From Rostrohypoxylon terebratum (lineage: Eukaryota > Ascomycota > Sordariomycetes > Xylariales > Hypoxylaceae), in the NCBI GenBank assembly GCA_022497145.1, contig MU385909.1:62001-126000 (forward strand): 64,000 nucleotides of DNA, read 5' to 3'. Below are positions 47,228-59,212 of this stretch, in pieces; position 1 is the first letter of the stretch, and every line of letters starts with the position of its first letter. The position numbers were made by a program, and so were the translations under genes. The notes under the pieces were generated by a model, which saw only the letters and a program-made list of their open reading frames with translations, did no database searches and was not told the origin of the DNA.

Positions 47228-47880
47228 ACTACATGTGGTGTCGGCGCTTAGACGTCATTGTGCTGTCCAATACCATCTCGAGCCTGCAGATCCATGAGGA
47301 GCTACCATTTTGTCATGTGGACTTGGTAACCTTGGGTCCGGTAACAAGGATGGAACGATCCCCTCTTGAACTGTGCGATTGGCGATTTTTTCCTTCAAGA
47401 ACATCTTTTCCAGTCTATCCCAGGCCTTCCTCTCCTGGAACTGCGAAGCCGTAGTGAGCTGAGGGTGGCTCTGGAGGACTATTTCCTTTGCTAGCCGGCG
47501 TTTTAAGCCAACAGATTATCAATAGCTCGAGCCCATTCACATGTGAACGTATGTGTCGAAAGACCTTTTTACGACCAGTCAGAAATGCCGTAACGTTGTA
47601 ATCAGATGAATCCCGCAGTATCACATTGGGTCCATCTCCCCTTGGAGTTTGAAGAATATTGCGTCATAGAACCGATGTTCCGGTGGTACGTACGAAGCTC
47701 GCCTAGTTTATCAACGTTTGTTTCTGAATGTAGATGCAATATGGCGGTATGTCCGAGACGCGATTGAGCGATAATACCGCGAGCGTGCCCGGTTCGCCTC
47801 GTATATATCCGTCTACATAATGTCAGCGTCAGCAATATTCCACGCGAAACTGCTCGCAATGGCCCTACACAGTCCACAGA
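47228..47880 (-). pseudogene. Possible decayed 3' part of the HET gene
   Basis: Two protein-like minus-strand frames follow the HET relic in the same orientation. The first (47602-47880) contains SRLGHTAILHLHSE, faintly like an ankyrin repeat. The second (about 47512-47228, no ATG) is rich in charged helical residues (QFQERKAWDRLEKMFLKEK) and ends with TGA. HET proteins often carry ankyrin or other repeat domains after the HET domain. The link is an inference from position and strand only. Confidence 0.25.
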
Positions 47881-48029
47881 CACAATTAAGCCGACTTCGG
47901 ACTTGTGAAGACCCTTGTTTGTGGCGGCGAGTTCGCCGCAAAAAGCAGCTTCATTGAGCTGACATTTTAGTGTGTAGCAAATTTGTCTTGATATTCGTCA
48001 AACAAGGAAGAGGCGTGGTCGGGCTGAGT

Positions 48030-48677
48030 ACCTAGTCCACGTATTTAGAGCCAAGTCGTCCACACGGCAACGTAATGTCGATTTCGAATATTCCGAGTAA
48101 ACGGTATGACATATCTTCTGACCAAGCTGCCGGGTAAGTCTCTCCATTGGGAGTCCACTGAGTACGCGTCCCGATCTGTCGGTCCCAGATCTGAGAACTA
48201 AGTGGTAAGCAGGCAGTGCTGACTCCGGTAACATCATATAGAGGTACAAGAAGCCACGAACCCTTGGTCGCAACGAGTAGGTACCCATGTTGCACTATAA
48301 AATTCGACACTCCTTAGGGCAAGTAGTTTCTAGAATGTTTATCCTCGATCAGCCCGTTTACACTTTTCTAGTCGCTCATATGTGAAGCCTACAATGTCTG
48401 AGGCATCTTCTCTGAGACTATGAAATCCCGATTAGATTGGAAGGCACATCGGGAGGATAGGTGCCTAATCGAATGTATTATCTCGGGCAGCTCGGCGCTG
48501 CTGGTCTTGTTGATCTCGATTTTGGTAAACCCGCGTATGTTCCGGGCTGACGCAAGGTCCGAAAACTTCTGAAAGGTGATCTCCCCATCTTCGCAGGTGT
48601 GATAATGTGGCGTACAAGTTCTTCCATAGATTCGTGATATTTTGAAGCTTGAGTGATTTGGTGTTGATGGGGCACAA
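48030..48677 (-). pseudogene. HET-domain (heterokaryon incompatibility) pseudogene
   Basis: Minus-strand fragments follow the order of a fungal HET-domain protein. An N-terminal PINTKSLKLQNI (about 48635-48671) without ATG (TTG at 48677) comes first. LYATLSH (48597-48617) and RWGDH (48577-48591) match the usual KYAILSHTWGDDEV block. A frame change near 48575 leads to FSDLASARN and FTKIE, which runs directly into NKTSSAEL (48489-48512), so about 20 residues including the usual WIDTCCI segment are missing. A stop follows near 48388. The last piece in another frame (DVTGVSTAC near 48211-48237, then SEDMSYRLLGIFEID at 48076-48120) matches the TTRxEDMAYSLLGIF end of the domain. HET proteins trigger non-self recognition and cell death; this copy cannot make an intact domain. 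Confidence 0.75.
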
Positions 48678-49561
48678 ACGGCCTTATTTATTACCTCGAC
48701 TATAAAGAAAACAGGACACGGTTTCCTAGGCAGGTCGTTGTCTTAAGTAGTACGAAATGCTATAATAAATTAATCATAGTAATAATTGGTAAATATAGCT
48801 GTGATCAAGCTGCAGGCTGACCGGGGAAGCATGCTGACGCCAAAGACTCGCCTCTCATCTTCGGTTCTAGCGCTTGTAATATCCATCTACCAATGACCCA
48901 AGCTTGAAAATACCATTTTGAAGTTGTACAAACCCAAAATAACGACGATCTGCCCCCGAATGTATGAGCTGAGGTTACGACACTGCCGCTACCCAACGAT
49001 GTGACTGTAGCAGTGGCATTGCCGACACAGCCTGCCGCGATCGTGTTGTTGTTGATTCATGTAATAGCGAGATCTATTATAGCCCGTTCGTTGTACGAAG
49101 TAAGGAGTCGCTCAGCCTTATTATTTCGGATTTCGGGTTAGGCCGTTCTGAGACATGCTCTTGGCCTCTTACTATGTAGAAGATTTAGGGAGGCTTGAAG
49201 CCAAGTTGCCCACGCTCGATTAATAAAGATACAGATACTGACATTTTTGTACAGTAGCTATTTCCCAGAATTCTTCAAATATTCACCTATAAGTACCTAT
49301 GTGTTACCCAAATTTCAACATTGAATATTGCATATACATCAGGTATGTAGATTTAAAGAAACAGAGTTGGGCTTGAAATTCTCTTCTAGCTTAAGCCTTA
49401 AGCGTCAGGTGCTTGTCCTACCCAGTGATGTCATCCGTGTCTCCACTAAAACGGAAAACCGAGCCTGACGTACCACTCAGATGGCACGACTTAATACACT
49501 TAACTTGCATCTCTAAGAAGCTGCACACTATAATCAGTATCCATCTTTAGCTTTCCAAAAG

Positions 49562-50270
49562 ATGAAGTTATCGACGCTATATACCATCCCCCTTCTAGCT
49601 GCGACCGCATCCGCCTATCTCCCGTACGGTATCACGCTCAAGCAATTCGTCAAGATGCCCCAAAAGCCCCTCATGGACCTCGGTCCCGTCGTCCCGCCCG
49701 ACTCGTCCCGCCCCGACGAATCGCAGCGACCGTCCCCGCCCCAGCAGAGCGGCGTGCTGATCTCGGATGTGATGGGGCGCGATCGCAGTATCAATATCTT
49801 TGCGGGGTTCACAAGGGATATTGGGTCGGTGTCCACGCGCCTCGACGACGGCGCGCGGAATAGCACTGTCCTAGCCCCGCGCAACTCTGCTGTTGAGGCG
49901 CTGCCCCGCAAGCCCTGGGAGGACCCTAAGGACTATGATGAGTTGGGCGCGAACGCGTATGAAGGGGGAGATGGCCAGGATAGGGCGCATAGGAATTTGA
50001 GGAGGTTTGTTGAGGCGCATGTTGTGCCTGTGAGCCCATGGGGCGAGAACGAGAAGGTCAAGACGCTGTTGGAGGGCGATCGGGAGATATGGTGGGAGAT
50101 GAAGGATGGTGTCAAAGTGGTAAGTCTGGAGAATACGTCGATACTTGTTAAGGGAAGTATTGCTAACAGTGGTTCAGATACAACCCGATGGGATCGAAGT
50201 TGATAGCATCGCTAGCCGAGTTGGCAATGGTGAGCTATGGATCTTGAAAGGGGTTAGGAATTACGCTTAA
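49562..50270 (+). CDS. Secreted single FAS1 (fasciclin) domain protein
   Basis: Two exons (49562-50119, 50178-50270; intron 58 nt) give 216 aa. The N-terminus MKLSTLYTIPLLAATASA is a signal peptide with cleavage near residue 18. A Pro/Ser-rich linker (about 45-65) precedes one FAS1 domain: SGVLISDVMGRDRSINIFAGF, the H1-type STVLAPRNSAVEALP, the H2-type VEAHVVPVSP, and the C-terminal strands GIEVDSIASRVGNGELWILKGV. Small secreted FAS1 proteins occur in many fungi and resemble yeast YLR001C in domain content. They act in adhesion or in the vacuole/cell wall, but the role here is unknown. No GPI-attachment signal is seen, since the protein ends shortly after the domain. The neighbours are a HET relic and an AT-rich gap. 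Confidence 0.85.
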
Positions 50271-51704
50271 TCTACGGGCTTTAATGGTACAATGAATTTT
50301 TGGAAGGGTACTATGGTGCTATCTATGGTTACTAGATGCTGTATACCTACGACTTTGCATCTCTATGAATGCCTGCCTTACTCGGTAGAGACCAGCCCTG
50401 GAAACAACATGGTGGTTTTTTTCAGTTCGCGAGAATGCTTGTTCTGCAGATATGGGCTCTGTTTCTATAAGCTTGTGTGAGCAATGGGTGGCGTTTGGGG
50501 AGATTATGTCATGTTATATCTATATCTACTATTTGCTTTTATGATTATAATATCTATGAAGACATGCGTTGGGATGTAGGCTTCGAGTTGGATACCATAG
50601 AATGATTGCGTTAGGTATGGAACTGAGGATGGCGGATGTACCCTAGCTTTCGTTTATAATATTCGTATGGCTCTAAATGCCTCGGTCAAAGAATCTGTAT
50701 CTGGCCATCTACTCACCCACTAATAGATACAGAGCAGGTTGCTCTCAATGGTCGGTCCTATCTATCCAACATTCATATATATCTATAGGTGTATATAGCT
50801 TACAATTATAATGAAGTATATGATACTTATTTCTATAGGCATAACTCTACTAATATCAATAAACCAATAGAAATCAAGTTATTAGTCAAACGGGATGGAA
50901 AGTTTCACGATCTTTTTAGCTAAGCAACCATTCCAAGAGGCTTCACATCACTGATTTCCTCCTAACTATTCGTACATACCTAGGGCTGTGTGCTCTAAGA
51001 CAAGTTTGCTGGAAAGTTCTAATAAGATTGTTGTCAATTTTATAGGCGAAATTTCAATGAAAGTATTGGTTTGCTTCAATGACGTGATGTACGGGTATGG
51101 GCTAACTGCTGATAAGATAAGAACGGTAGTATTCCAAAACGGAACACGCCAGATATCCACTAAGCTGAATTGGAAACAAATGAGGTGGAAATTACCTGTA
51201 ATGACCCTGGAGTGGTTCTCCTCACCTGGACAACTCATTATGTTTGCCTTATCTACACGTGACTCTGTCATAAAATAAATCGGGTCTCCTGCTTTTCCGA
51301 TTGTTATCGCGCGTCGCCGATCGCACTGAGGAAAGTCCCCCCAAAGCCGCGACAGCTTGATCTCGTCTGTCTAGCTTTTTCACACTTCCCTCCATCAAGC
51401 TTCGTTGATACCACTGATACCACTTCTGTCATTACGCTCTCGTTTCCAGACCTGATACTTTATCCATGTAGGAAGTAAGTCTTACCATCTTTCCAACCGG
51501 TAAAGTTAATTGTTATTTTTCTTGTTCTGTTGTCTTGGTTGGAGACGATGGTTTTGGGGGATGCAATCGCCTTCTCCGACCGTCGATCTCCTGATTTGCT
51601 TCGACGAATTTTGTCCCTACCGACGCGCGCGTATCCTTACATATGACACGGATGATCAACTTAACTAACATCGTCTTCTCTTAGACCCGCGCTTTTAAAG
51701 AGAA
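50271..51704. other. Intergenic before sin3
   Basis: The left two thirds is AT-rich. Frames on both strands at about 50966-51278 overlap each other completely and show no motif. From about 51300 the sequence becomes CT-rich. A CAG/TTAG pair around 51470-51684 suggests a spliced 5' leader of sin3 (a donor GTAAGT at 51476 and an acceptor TTAG at 51681-51684), but this is tentative. Confidence 0.45.
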
Positions 51705-54700
51705 ATGAATTCGCATTCCGAAGACATGTCGCACCGCGACCGCGAGTCGGTCGAGCGGCACCAAAGAGAACAGTTTCCAGCCGGTACCCCACGACAGAGC
51801 AACACCGCATCTCTCCAAATCCACCAACCCGTCGCCTCGCGCCTCCCTGGCGCCATCCACAGCCCCGGCGGTCTACTCGCAACTCATGGAGGTTCGGGAC
51901 CTCCTATTCCTCTCGGTGCTCCTTCCGGTCCCGTAAACACTTTCGGTGGTCCGTTACAAGCCGACTCTAATCGCCCAATGCAACATAATGCACAGAATGC
52001 TTCAAATCAGATGTTTGGAGCTATAGGAGGACACAGCCAAGGTCCTTCTAACTCTTCCGCGCCCTCTACCCATCTATTCGGCGGGCCACTGCAACAAGAT
52101 GGCAATCGAGCCGCGCAGAATATCCCGTTTGGCGGCAGTGGTGGTGCGATCCCCGGAGGATCACACCCTATCTCTAATGGTAGTGCAGGCGGCATGCCGC
52201 AGGGACAACAACCTATACTCAATGTAAGTTTTATACATATATCCTCGTTTGATTTTCGTTCATTCGACAGGAATAGGGAGTTAGGTTCACCTAAACCTCA
52301 TTCCTATGCTTGTCGTATTCCTTCCCAGGTAGATAGATCACTGCTTCTACCTATACTGCTATTGTTGGGCATGTTGATATTGCACCTTGTTTACATTATC
52401 ACTCTTTTGGGTCGCTTCTTTTCTCCCACAGCTCTCTCCCTTCCGTGTAAAATGTATATCTTGTCCACAAAAGACCTTAGTGTTGGTCCCTTGTATACCC
52501 CTTTGCCATTAAACATGAGGTGCCATCATGGCATTGCGAATTGAGACCCCTTAATTGTTTTCCTTTTTGTTCAGGTTTTAATGAAATTGTTCTCAATTAT
52601 GATCATGGTCGATCATCATGGGACGCGTAGGATAGGCCTAAATCTGCTAAAGATGCTTTGAGTTTAGAGGTAGAAGGAAAATACACGGGATATACTGCCG
52701 CTGTACAGATACTGATATCCAGTTGTCTATTTACTAATATATAGTCTTCACAGGATGCACTAAGTTACCTAGACCAAGTCAAGGTACAGTTTGCCGACCA
52801 GCCAGATGTCTATAACAAGTTCCTTGATATAATGAAGGACTTCAAGAGTCAAACGTTAGTTGAATTCCTAAAGTATATAATGTAAAATAGCATATGAGCT
52901 AACTTCTAGATCTAGAATCGACACGCCGGGGGTTATTAATCGTGTGTCGGAACTTTTTGCGGGGCATCCAAATCTCATCCAGGGCTTCAACACTTTTCTT
53001 CCTCCCGGATACAGAATTGAGTGTGGTGCAGGTAACGATCCTAACACGATTCGAGTGACGACGCCAATGGGCACAACAGTACAATCAATAACGGGAAGAG
53101 CAAACCCAGGTGATGGTGCACACGGACAGCCGGGCGCGAATGGTCCCTTTTTTAATCACCGTGGTAACAACTGGCAACAGCATCCACAACCGCAGCATAG
53201 TATTGAAAGCCCCGAAGCTTCTTTCAGCGCGCCTGTGTCAAATGGTGCGAGCTTATTCGCAGCCGGCCAGGCACAGAGTTCAAATTTTGAAGGACCAACC
53301 TCGACCGTCCAGCAACACCGAAGTACACCTCAGGTTCAAAATAACTCGACAACACCTAACGCACCTACAACCCGCAACGCGCTCACTCCTACTCCTGGAG
53401 GCTCCCAAGGCGGGCCTACCAACGGCAACCAACAAGCAAACATGGAGAAGCGAGGACCTGTTGAGTTCAATCACGCTATAAGTTACGTGAATAAAATAAA
53501 GGTGAGATAAACATGAAGAATATTTGTACAACACACTCTTCAATGTTGTTCTTGCAATTCTTTACTTTTTCTTTACTTATTCACGCTCTTCCCCCACTAT
53601 AATTTTCACCTGATAAATTTTTTGGAACAAGTTCCCTTCCTTAATAAACATTCGGCAGAATATCTACTGACCTATGCGCCTAGAACCGCTTTCAGGACAA
53701 GCCTGAAATTTACAAACAATTCCTCGAAATCCTACAGACATACCAACGCGAACAAAAACCCATACAAGACGTATACGCGCAAGTTACTACTCTATTCAAT
53801 ACCGCACCTGATCTTCTGGAAGATTTTAAGCAATTCCTACCCGAATCAGCCGCGTCGAACAAGGCCAACGGTGCAAAGGCAGAGGATGTCTTTGCTATGA
53901 CCGCCGGCCTCACTCAAACTACACCCCAGCCGAATCATAGCGTGAGAGACGGTCAGAAGATGCCTCCTGTCGGAGCTTTCGCACCTCCTGCGAGTGCGAG
54001 CAAAGATAACCGAAAGCGGCCTCGTAACGACAAGCAACCCCCCCCTCCTGCGCCCGCAATGGCTGATAGTCCCGCGCCGGGACCTCGCTCGATTCCTGGA
54101 GTTGGACCTACGAGCAAGCGTCCAAAGCTTAATCATAAACCCTTGCCTACCGACGCACCATCCATTGAGCCGACACTTACTCCCGTTCTTCCTGAGCCAT
54201 TACCTCCTACTTCCTCGGCAAATGCGACCCCCGACGAACTGGGCTTCTTCGAGAAGGTTAAGAAGTACATCGGAAACCGCTCTACAATGAACGAGTTCTT
54301 GAAGCTCTGTAACATGTACTCTCAGAGTCTCATCGATACCAACGATTTAGTTCACAAAGCTAGCCAGTTTATTGGTGGAAACAGCGAGCTTATGAACTGG
54401 TTTAAGGGATTTGTTGGTTACGAGGGAGTTGATGAGATAATTGAGAATCGACCACGACCTCCGGTCGAGAAAGTTTCCTTGAGTAATTGTCGGGCCATCG
54501 GGCCAAGCTACCGGCTATTGCCTCGTAGGGTAAGTAAAGTATTCTGATAATGTAGAGTTGAACTATCTACTAACTATTTTTTTGCAGGAGAAGCTAAAGC
54601 CTTGTGGCGGCCGGGACGAGATGTGTAATGCTGTACTCAATGACGAATGGGCCTCCCATCCGACCTGGGCTTCCGAAGACTCTGGCTTTGTAGCCCATCG

Positions 54701-56904
54701 CAAGAATGCATTCGAGGAAGGCCTCCACCGAATTGAGGAAGAACGCCACGATTACGACTTCAACATCGAAGCTAACGTAAAATGTATCCAATTATTAGAG
54801 CCGATCGCCCAGCAGATGTTGAACCTTACACCCCAAGAACGGGAGACATTCCAAATGCCTCCAGGCCTCGGAGGCTCAAGCACCTCGATCTTCAAGCGCG
54901 TCCTCAAGAAGATCTATGGGAACGAGAAGGGCCTCGATGTTGTGGCCGATATGTTGACGGATCCTTTCGCCGTTGTTCCAATCGTCCTCGCGCGTCTCAA
55001 GCAAAAGGACGAAGAATGGCGTTTTACTCAGCGAGAGTGGGAGAAGGTGTGGCAAGCGCAGACCGAGATTATGCACCTCAAGAGTCTTGACCATATGGGT
55101 ATCCAAGTCAAGCAGAATGACAAGCGCAATCTGTCTGCCAAACACCTTGTAGACGTCATCAAGACGAAACATGAGGAGCAACGACGCCTCCGTAGCTCAA
55201 AGAACTCGGTCCCTCGATACCAGTTTACTTACGAGCTTAGCGATCGTGAAGTTATCTTGGACTTACTGCGATTTATGGTTCTATACGGGACGAACAACGG
55301 CCACCACAGCGCTACCGAAAAAGAACGCATTGTTGAATTCTTTGAGTCCTTCATTCCCCAGTTCTTCGAGTTACCCGAGGATAAAGTCCAAGACCGGCTC
55401 CACGATATTGACCGCGAGTCCGGCGAGGAAGATGCCGACGAGCAAGTCCCGGCAGAACTAACCAATGGTCGTTCTAGACGGAACGGCAAGAAATCCGACT
55501 TGCTTCGCGGTGTTCTAGATCCTGGCCGCAACGGCACGAAGTCCAGAAACCAGAAGGAAGATAGCGCCGCATCTGGTAGTAAAGAGACGACGCCCGACGC
55601 TGGTTCTGCCAACGAAGAAGAAATGCCCGACGCCCCCGACGACCCTGTCCCGTCCGAGCAGTCTAATGAACGATGGCTACCTACGGTACCACGAGCGACG
55701 GTCGTAAAGGGTGATAACTCGTTGTTAGATGCTGATGGCGAGCTGAAGGCAGACGGATTCTTCCCTCGCCCGTGGTATAATTTCTTCTGTAACCAGACTA
55801 TTTTTGTCTTCTTTACTGTCTTCCAGAAGCTCTACGAGCGTCTCAAGGCTGTCAAAGATAGCAAGGACAGCGTGTCTGAGGAAATTATCCGATCGAAGAG
55901 CAAGAAGCCAGCCAAAGAGCTTGGTATTGCGGTCAACGAGATTGATTATTTCGATGAGAATGACCCCGCCTCTTTCTGGCCGAAGACAGTTGAACTGATC
56001 GAGGACTACATCACGGGAGAGATCGACGAGAACCGATATCAAGAAGTTCTCCGCCACTACTACCTTAAGAAGGGTTGGACCTTGTACACGATTCAGGATC
56101 TCCTCCGAACCCTGTGCCGCCTTTCCCTCACGTGTACAAGCCCCGATGCGAAGGAAAAGACTCCCGATCTTATCCGACACTTCTTGGACGGCCGCCACAG
56201 CGAGGAGACCAGTTACCAGACTGAGATCAGCGCCCGAAAATTCGCAGAGAAGTGTATTAAGGATGGAGACATGTTTGTCATCTGTTGGGTATGCATAAGC
56301 ACATATGCCCCCATTGCGTAGACAATTACTAATATTCCATATCTAGTTCCCTCAGAAACACGAAGCCACGATCCGCTGGTTACAACGCGATGAAACGACG
56401 TTCTACATGGACGAGATGGAACTCCGTGAGAGATGGCAATACTACATATCATCATACATGCGAGTTGAACCTACCGAAGGGGTCCCTAGATCCCGCCTTC
56501 AGAAAACGGTCCTCGCCCGCAACCTCCCATCGAGCGAAGCCGATTCAGACGACGGCGATGTGCCAAAGCCACTAGCGTATGACGAGGGCCTGGTATTGCG
56601 TATATGTCTCAATTCGAACAAGATCGTCTGGGAGAAAAACACATCCGAATACTCTATCTATGCTACGGAGCCAGAGGATGAAAAGGAGAAGATCGCCGCA
56701 GACGAGCGCCGCTACGCCCTTACTGAACACCGCAACCAGAAGTTCAGAGAAAAGTTCGTCATGAACAACTCTTGGATGCGAGGAAACAGCCAAGATGAAG
56801 TTCAGAAAGTGAACGAAAACTTCCAGAAGTGGTTCAAAGATGGCATCTCGCCTAATACCAACGGCCGGGGAGACGATGCCGATAATACGGAAGGAGTTGA
56901 ATAA
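51705..56904 (+). CDS. sin3: SIN3 histone-deacetylase corepressor scaffold
   Basis: Six exons (51705-52223, 52754-52854, 52916-53501, 53684-54529, 54588-56288, 56347-56904) give 1436 aa. The introns are 530, 61, 182, 58 and 58 nt. Seen: a low-complexity N-terminus; PAH1 (from residue 174, DALSYLDQVKVQF to FNTFLPPGYRIE, split by intron 2); PAH2 (NHAISYVNKIK across intron 3 to DFKQFLPE); PAH3 (ELGFFEKVKKYIGNRSTMNEF); and the HDAC-interaction domain (CRAIGPSYRLLPRR, CNAVLNDEWASHPTW, FVAHRKNAFEEGLHRIEEER). The large conserved C-terminal region continues to the end. Sin3 bridges DNA-bound repressors, through the PAH domains, to the Rpd3-type deacetylase. Intron 2 has two acceptors 6 nt apart; I used the second, which gives the expected SQTIDTPG joint. 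Confidence 0.95.
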
Positions 56905-57788
56905 GTTCACAAGTCCCCTTGGGCTTTTGTATGTTCGTTGTTCGTTGTTCGTTTCGGGTCGCCTACGTGGCATAACCCAGGAGTAATCAGACGGGGGTAG
57001 CGAATTTTGATGAGAAGCAAAAAAGGCATCATGGCGGGCGTTTGGCGAACCTCATGCAATCCTCCTTTTTTTTCTCAATCTGTCATGTACAAGCAGTCTC
57101 GCTGTTCAATTGCCATACACGAGATGTAGTGCTAGCAGGACCAGGCACATTCGACTTAGGTGTACGGGATCACTCATAGCTTTTGCTTTTCACATTTTTT
57201 TTCTACTTTTGCTTGTATGTACTATAGGTCGAATTCTACAATGCTTGGCAATCATCTTGAACTGCTCTGCGTGATTTCCATGTTGTTTTACTTAATATAT
57301 TAGGCATCTTATGGAACTCGAGCATGGAGGATAAGAGGCGGTAGGGTCATGGAGTACGCTATAATCTTACCTCGCTGCAATGCAACATGACATCACCGTC
57401 ACACATATCTCAAGAACATTCAAGGTCTGTTTTAGAATTATCCAGTATTTATTCATCGGTCCCCGAGATACGGTGGATGAATGGGGAAAGAACATATGCG
57501 CCCCAACTTATCATTAAGCCTTTACATGTATGCGTTTTTTTTAAATCGTTCGTCCCTCACGTTTTTCGCGTAAATGGCATCCCCGTGTATTCTTCTCCCG
57601 TCATCCCATCCACCCTCCTCATTTAACTGAGGGCTTTACCCCCGACGCATCTGTTGAAACATACCCGTCCAGTCCGACCCGGTCCGGCTTAGCCCATCCC
57701 AACCTATCTGAGCTACATACTTATTCGAACTGGATACTCAGATACGAGAATCTCTTCTCTTGTGAGCAGTATCGCTACCGCCGTCTAG
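56905..57788. other. Convergent 3' flanks of sin3 and erg10
   Basis: No gene supported. (GTTCGTT)-type repeats lie at 56932-56951 just after the sin3 stop. T-rich runs follow. One 79-codon frame at 57387-57626 (+) has no motif. Confidence 0.5.
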
Positions 57789-59212
57789 TCATTGCAGACT
57801 TTCGATGACGATGGCGCTAGCGCCGCCGCCGCCGTTGCAGATGCCGGCAACGCCGATCTTGGCCTTCTTCTCGCGCAGGACGGTGGTCAGGGTGGTGACG
57901 ATGCGGGCGCCGGAGCAGCCGAGGGGGTGGCCGATGGCGACGGAGCCGCCGAACACGTTCACCTTGTCGGAGGACAGGCCTAGGAGCTTCATGTTGGCTA
58001 GGGCGACGACGGAGAAGGCCTCGTTGATCTCGTAGAAGTCGACGTCGGCGTCGGTTAGGCCGGCGTGCTTGATGGCCTTGGGGATGGCGAGGGCCGGGGC
58101 CGTGGTGAAGCGCTCGGGCTCCCGCGCGGCGTCGCCCCAACCGCGGATCTTGGCGATGGGGGTTACGCCGAGCTCCTTGACCTTGGCCTCGGACATGAGG
58201 ACGAGGGCAGCGGCACCGTCGTTCAGGGGCGCGGCGTTGGCGGCTGTCACGGTGCCGTTCTGGGCCTTGAAGACGGGGCGTACGGTCCTCAGCTTGTCGG
58301 CGTTCAGGTTCTTGACCTCCTCGTCTGTGGTGATCTTGATGGCGGGCTTACCGCGGCCGCCGCTGACCTCGACGGGAACGATCTCAGAGGTGAACACGCC
58401 GTCGGCTGTGGCCTTTTGTGCGCGGGTGTACGTCTCGATGGCGTAGGTGTCCTGCTGCTCACGGGTGATGGAGTGGTCATCCGCGCAGAGCTCACCGGAC
58501 ACGCCCATGTGCTCCTTCTTGCCATAAGCGTCCGTCAAACCGTCCTTTAGCATACCATCCACAAGGGTCTGGTCGCCGAATTTGGCACCATTACGTAGGG
58601 TTTGTAGGTAGTGTGGCACGTTGGACATGGACTCGGTGCCACCGGCGACGACGATCGACGCGTTGCCCGTTATGATAGTCTGGGCACCGAGAATGATAGC
58701 CTTTAGGCCGGAGGCGCAGACCTTGTTCACGCCGGTGCAGACCACGGAGTCGGGGATGCCGGCGCCGAGAGCGCATTGTCGAGCGGGTGCTTGGCCGAGA
58801 CTGGACGGAAGAAGTGGGTTGTTAGTTGGGCTCTGTTATGTTCGTCGATCGACTGATGTTCGTTGGGTTGGGAGTGGGGACCTACTTGGCAGACAGCACA
58901 TTTCCGAAGAAGACCTCCTCTACATCCTTGGGTTGGATCTGGGGGACTCGCTCAATGGCAGCTATAAAAGATCGTGTGAGCAAGCTGTATGACGATCGAG
59001 GGGAAATTGGAGAGCCATACCCTTGATAGCGTGAGATCCGAGCTGAGTGGCGCTGAGACTCGACAGCGTTCTGGTAATTCAGGGGTAAGTTTCACGGGTC
59101 AAGTTGGAAAAGGGGGAGGGGTTAACTAGGGATAGGGGAGACGGTACCCTAAAAAGGAGCCCACAGGTGTGCGGGCAGCTGAAACAATATAAACTGTAGG
59201 GAGACCGGACAT
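57789..59212 (-). CDS. erg10: Acetyl-CoA acetyltransferase (cytosolic thiolase, ERG10)
   Basis: Four exons on the minus strand (59212-59148, 59070-59021, 58961-58886, 58800-57789; introns 77, 59 and 85 nt) give 400 aa, the usual length of fungal Erg10. The N-terminus MSGLPTVYIVSAARTPVG has no mitochondrial or peroxisomal leader, so a cytosolic enzyme is expected. Seen: VNKVCASGLKA with the acyl-accepting Cys92, GGTESMSNVPHYL, NEAFSVVALAN (catalytic His region), GHPLGCSGAR and the second catalytic Cys in CNGGGGASAIV near the C-terminus. It condenses two acetyl-CoA into acetoacetyl-CoA, the first step of the mevalonate and ergosterol pathway. The last exon is strongly GC-rich. It is divergent from snu114 with 652 bp between the ATGs and convergent with sin3. 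Confidence 0.95.

Larger units (their letters stand above)
46694..49561. other. Gene-relic interval between NTF2-fold and FAS1 genes
   Basis: It contains the HET-domain pseudogene at 48030-48677 (-) and protein-like frames that may be its decayed 3' part at about 47600-47880 and 47228-47512 (both -). The right part (48.7-49.5 kb) shows no coding signal; it is AT-rich and should include the promoter of the FAS1 gene. Confidence 0.5.

Noticed and set aside
50966..51278. Two roughly 100-codon frames on opposite strands
   Set aside because: They mirror each other in AT-rich DNA. The plus frame lacks an early ATG, and neither has a motif.
57792..58550. Long plus-strand ORFs over erg10
   Set aside because: These are shadows caused by the high GC3 of the erg10 exon, which has intact thiolase motifs on the minus strand.
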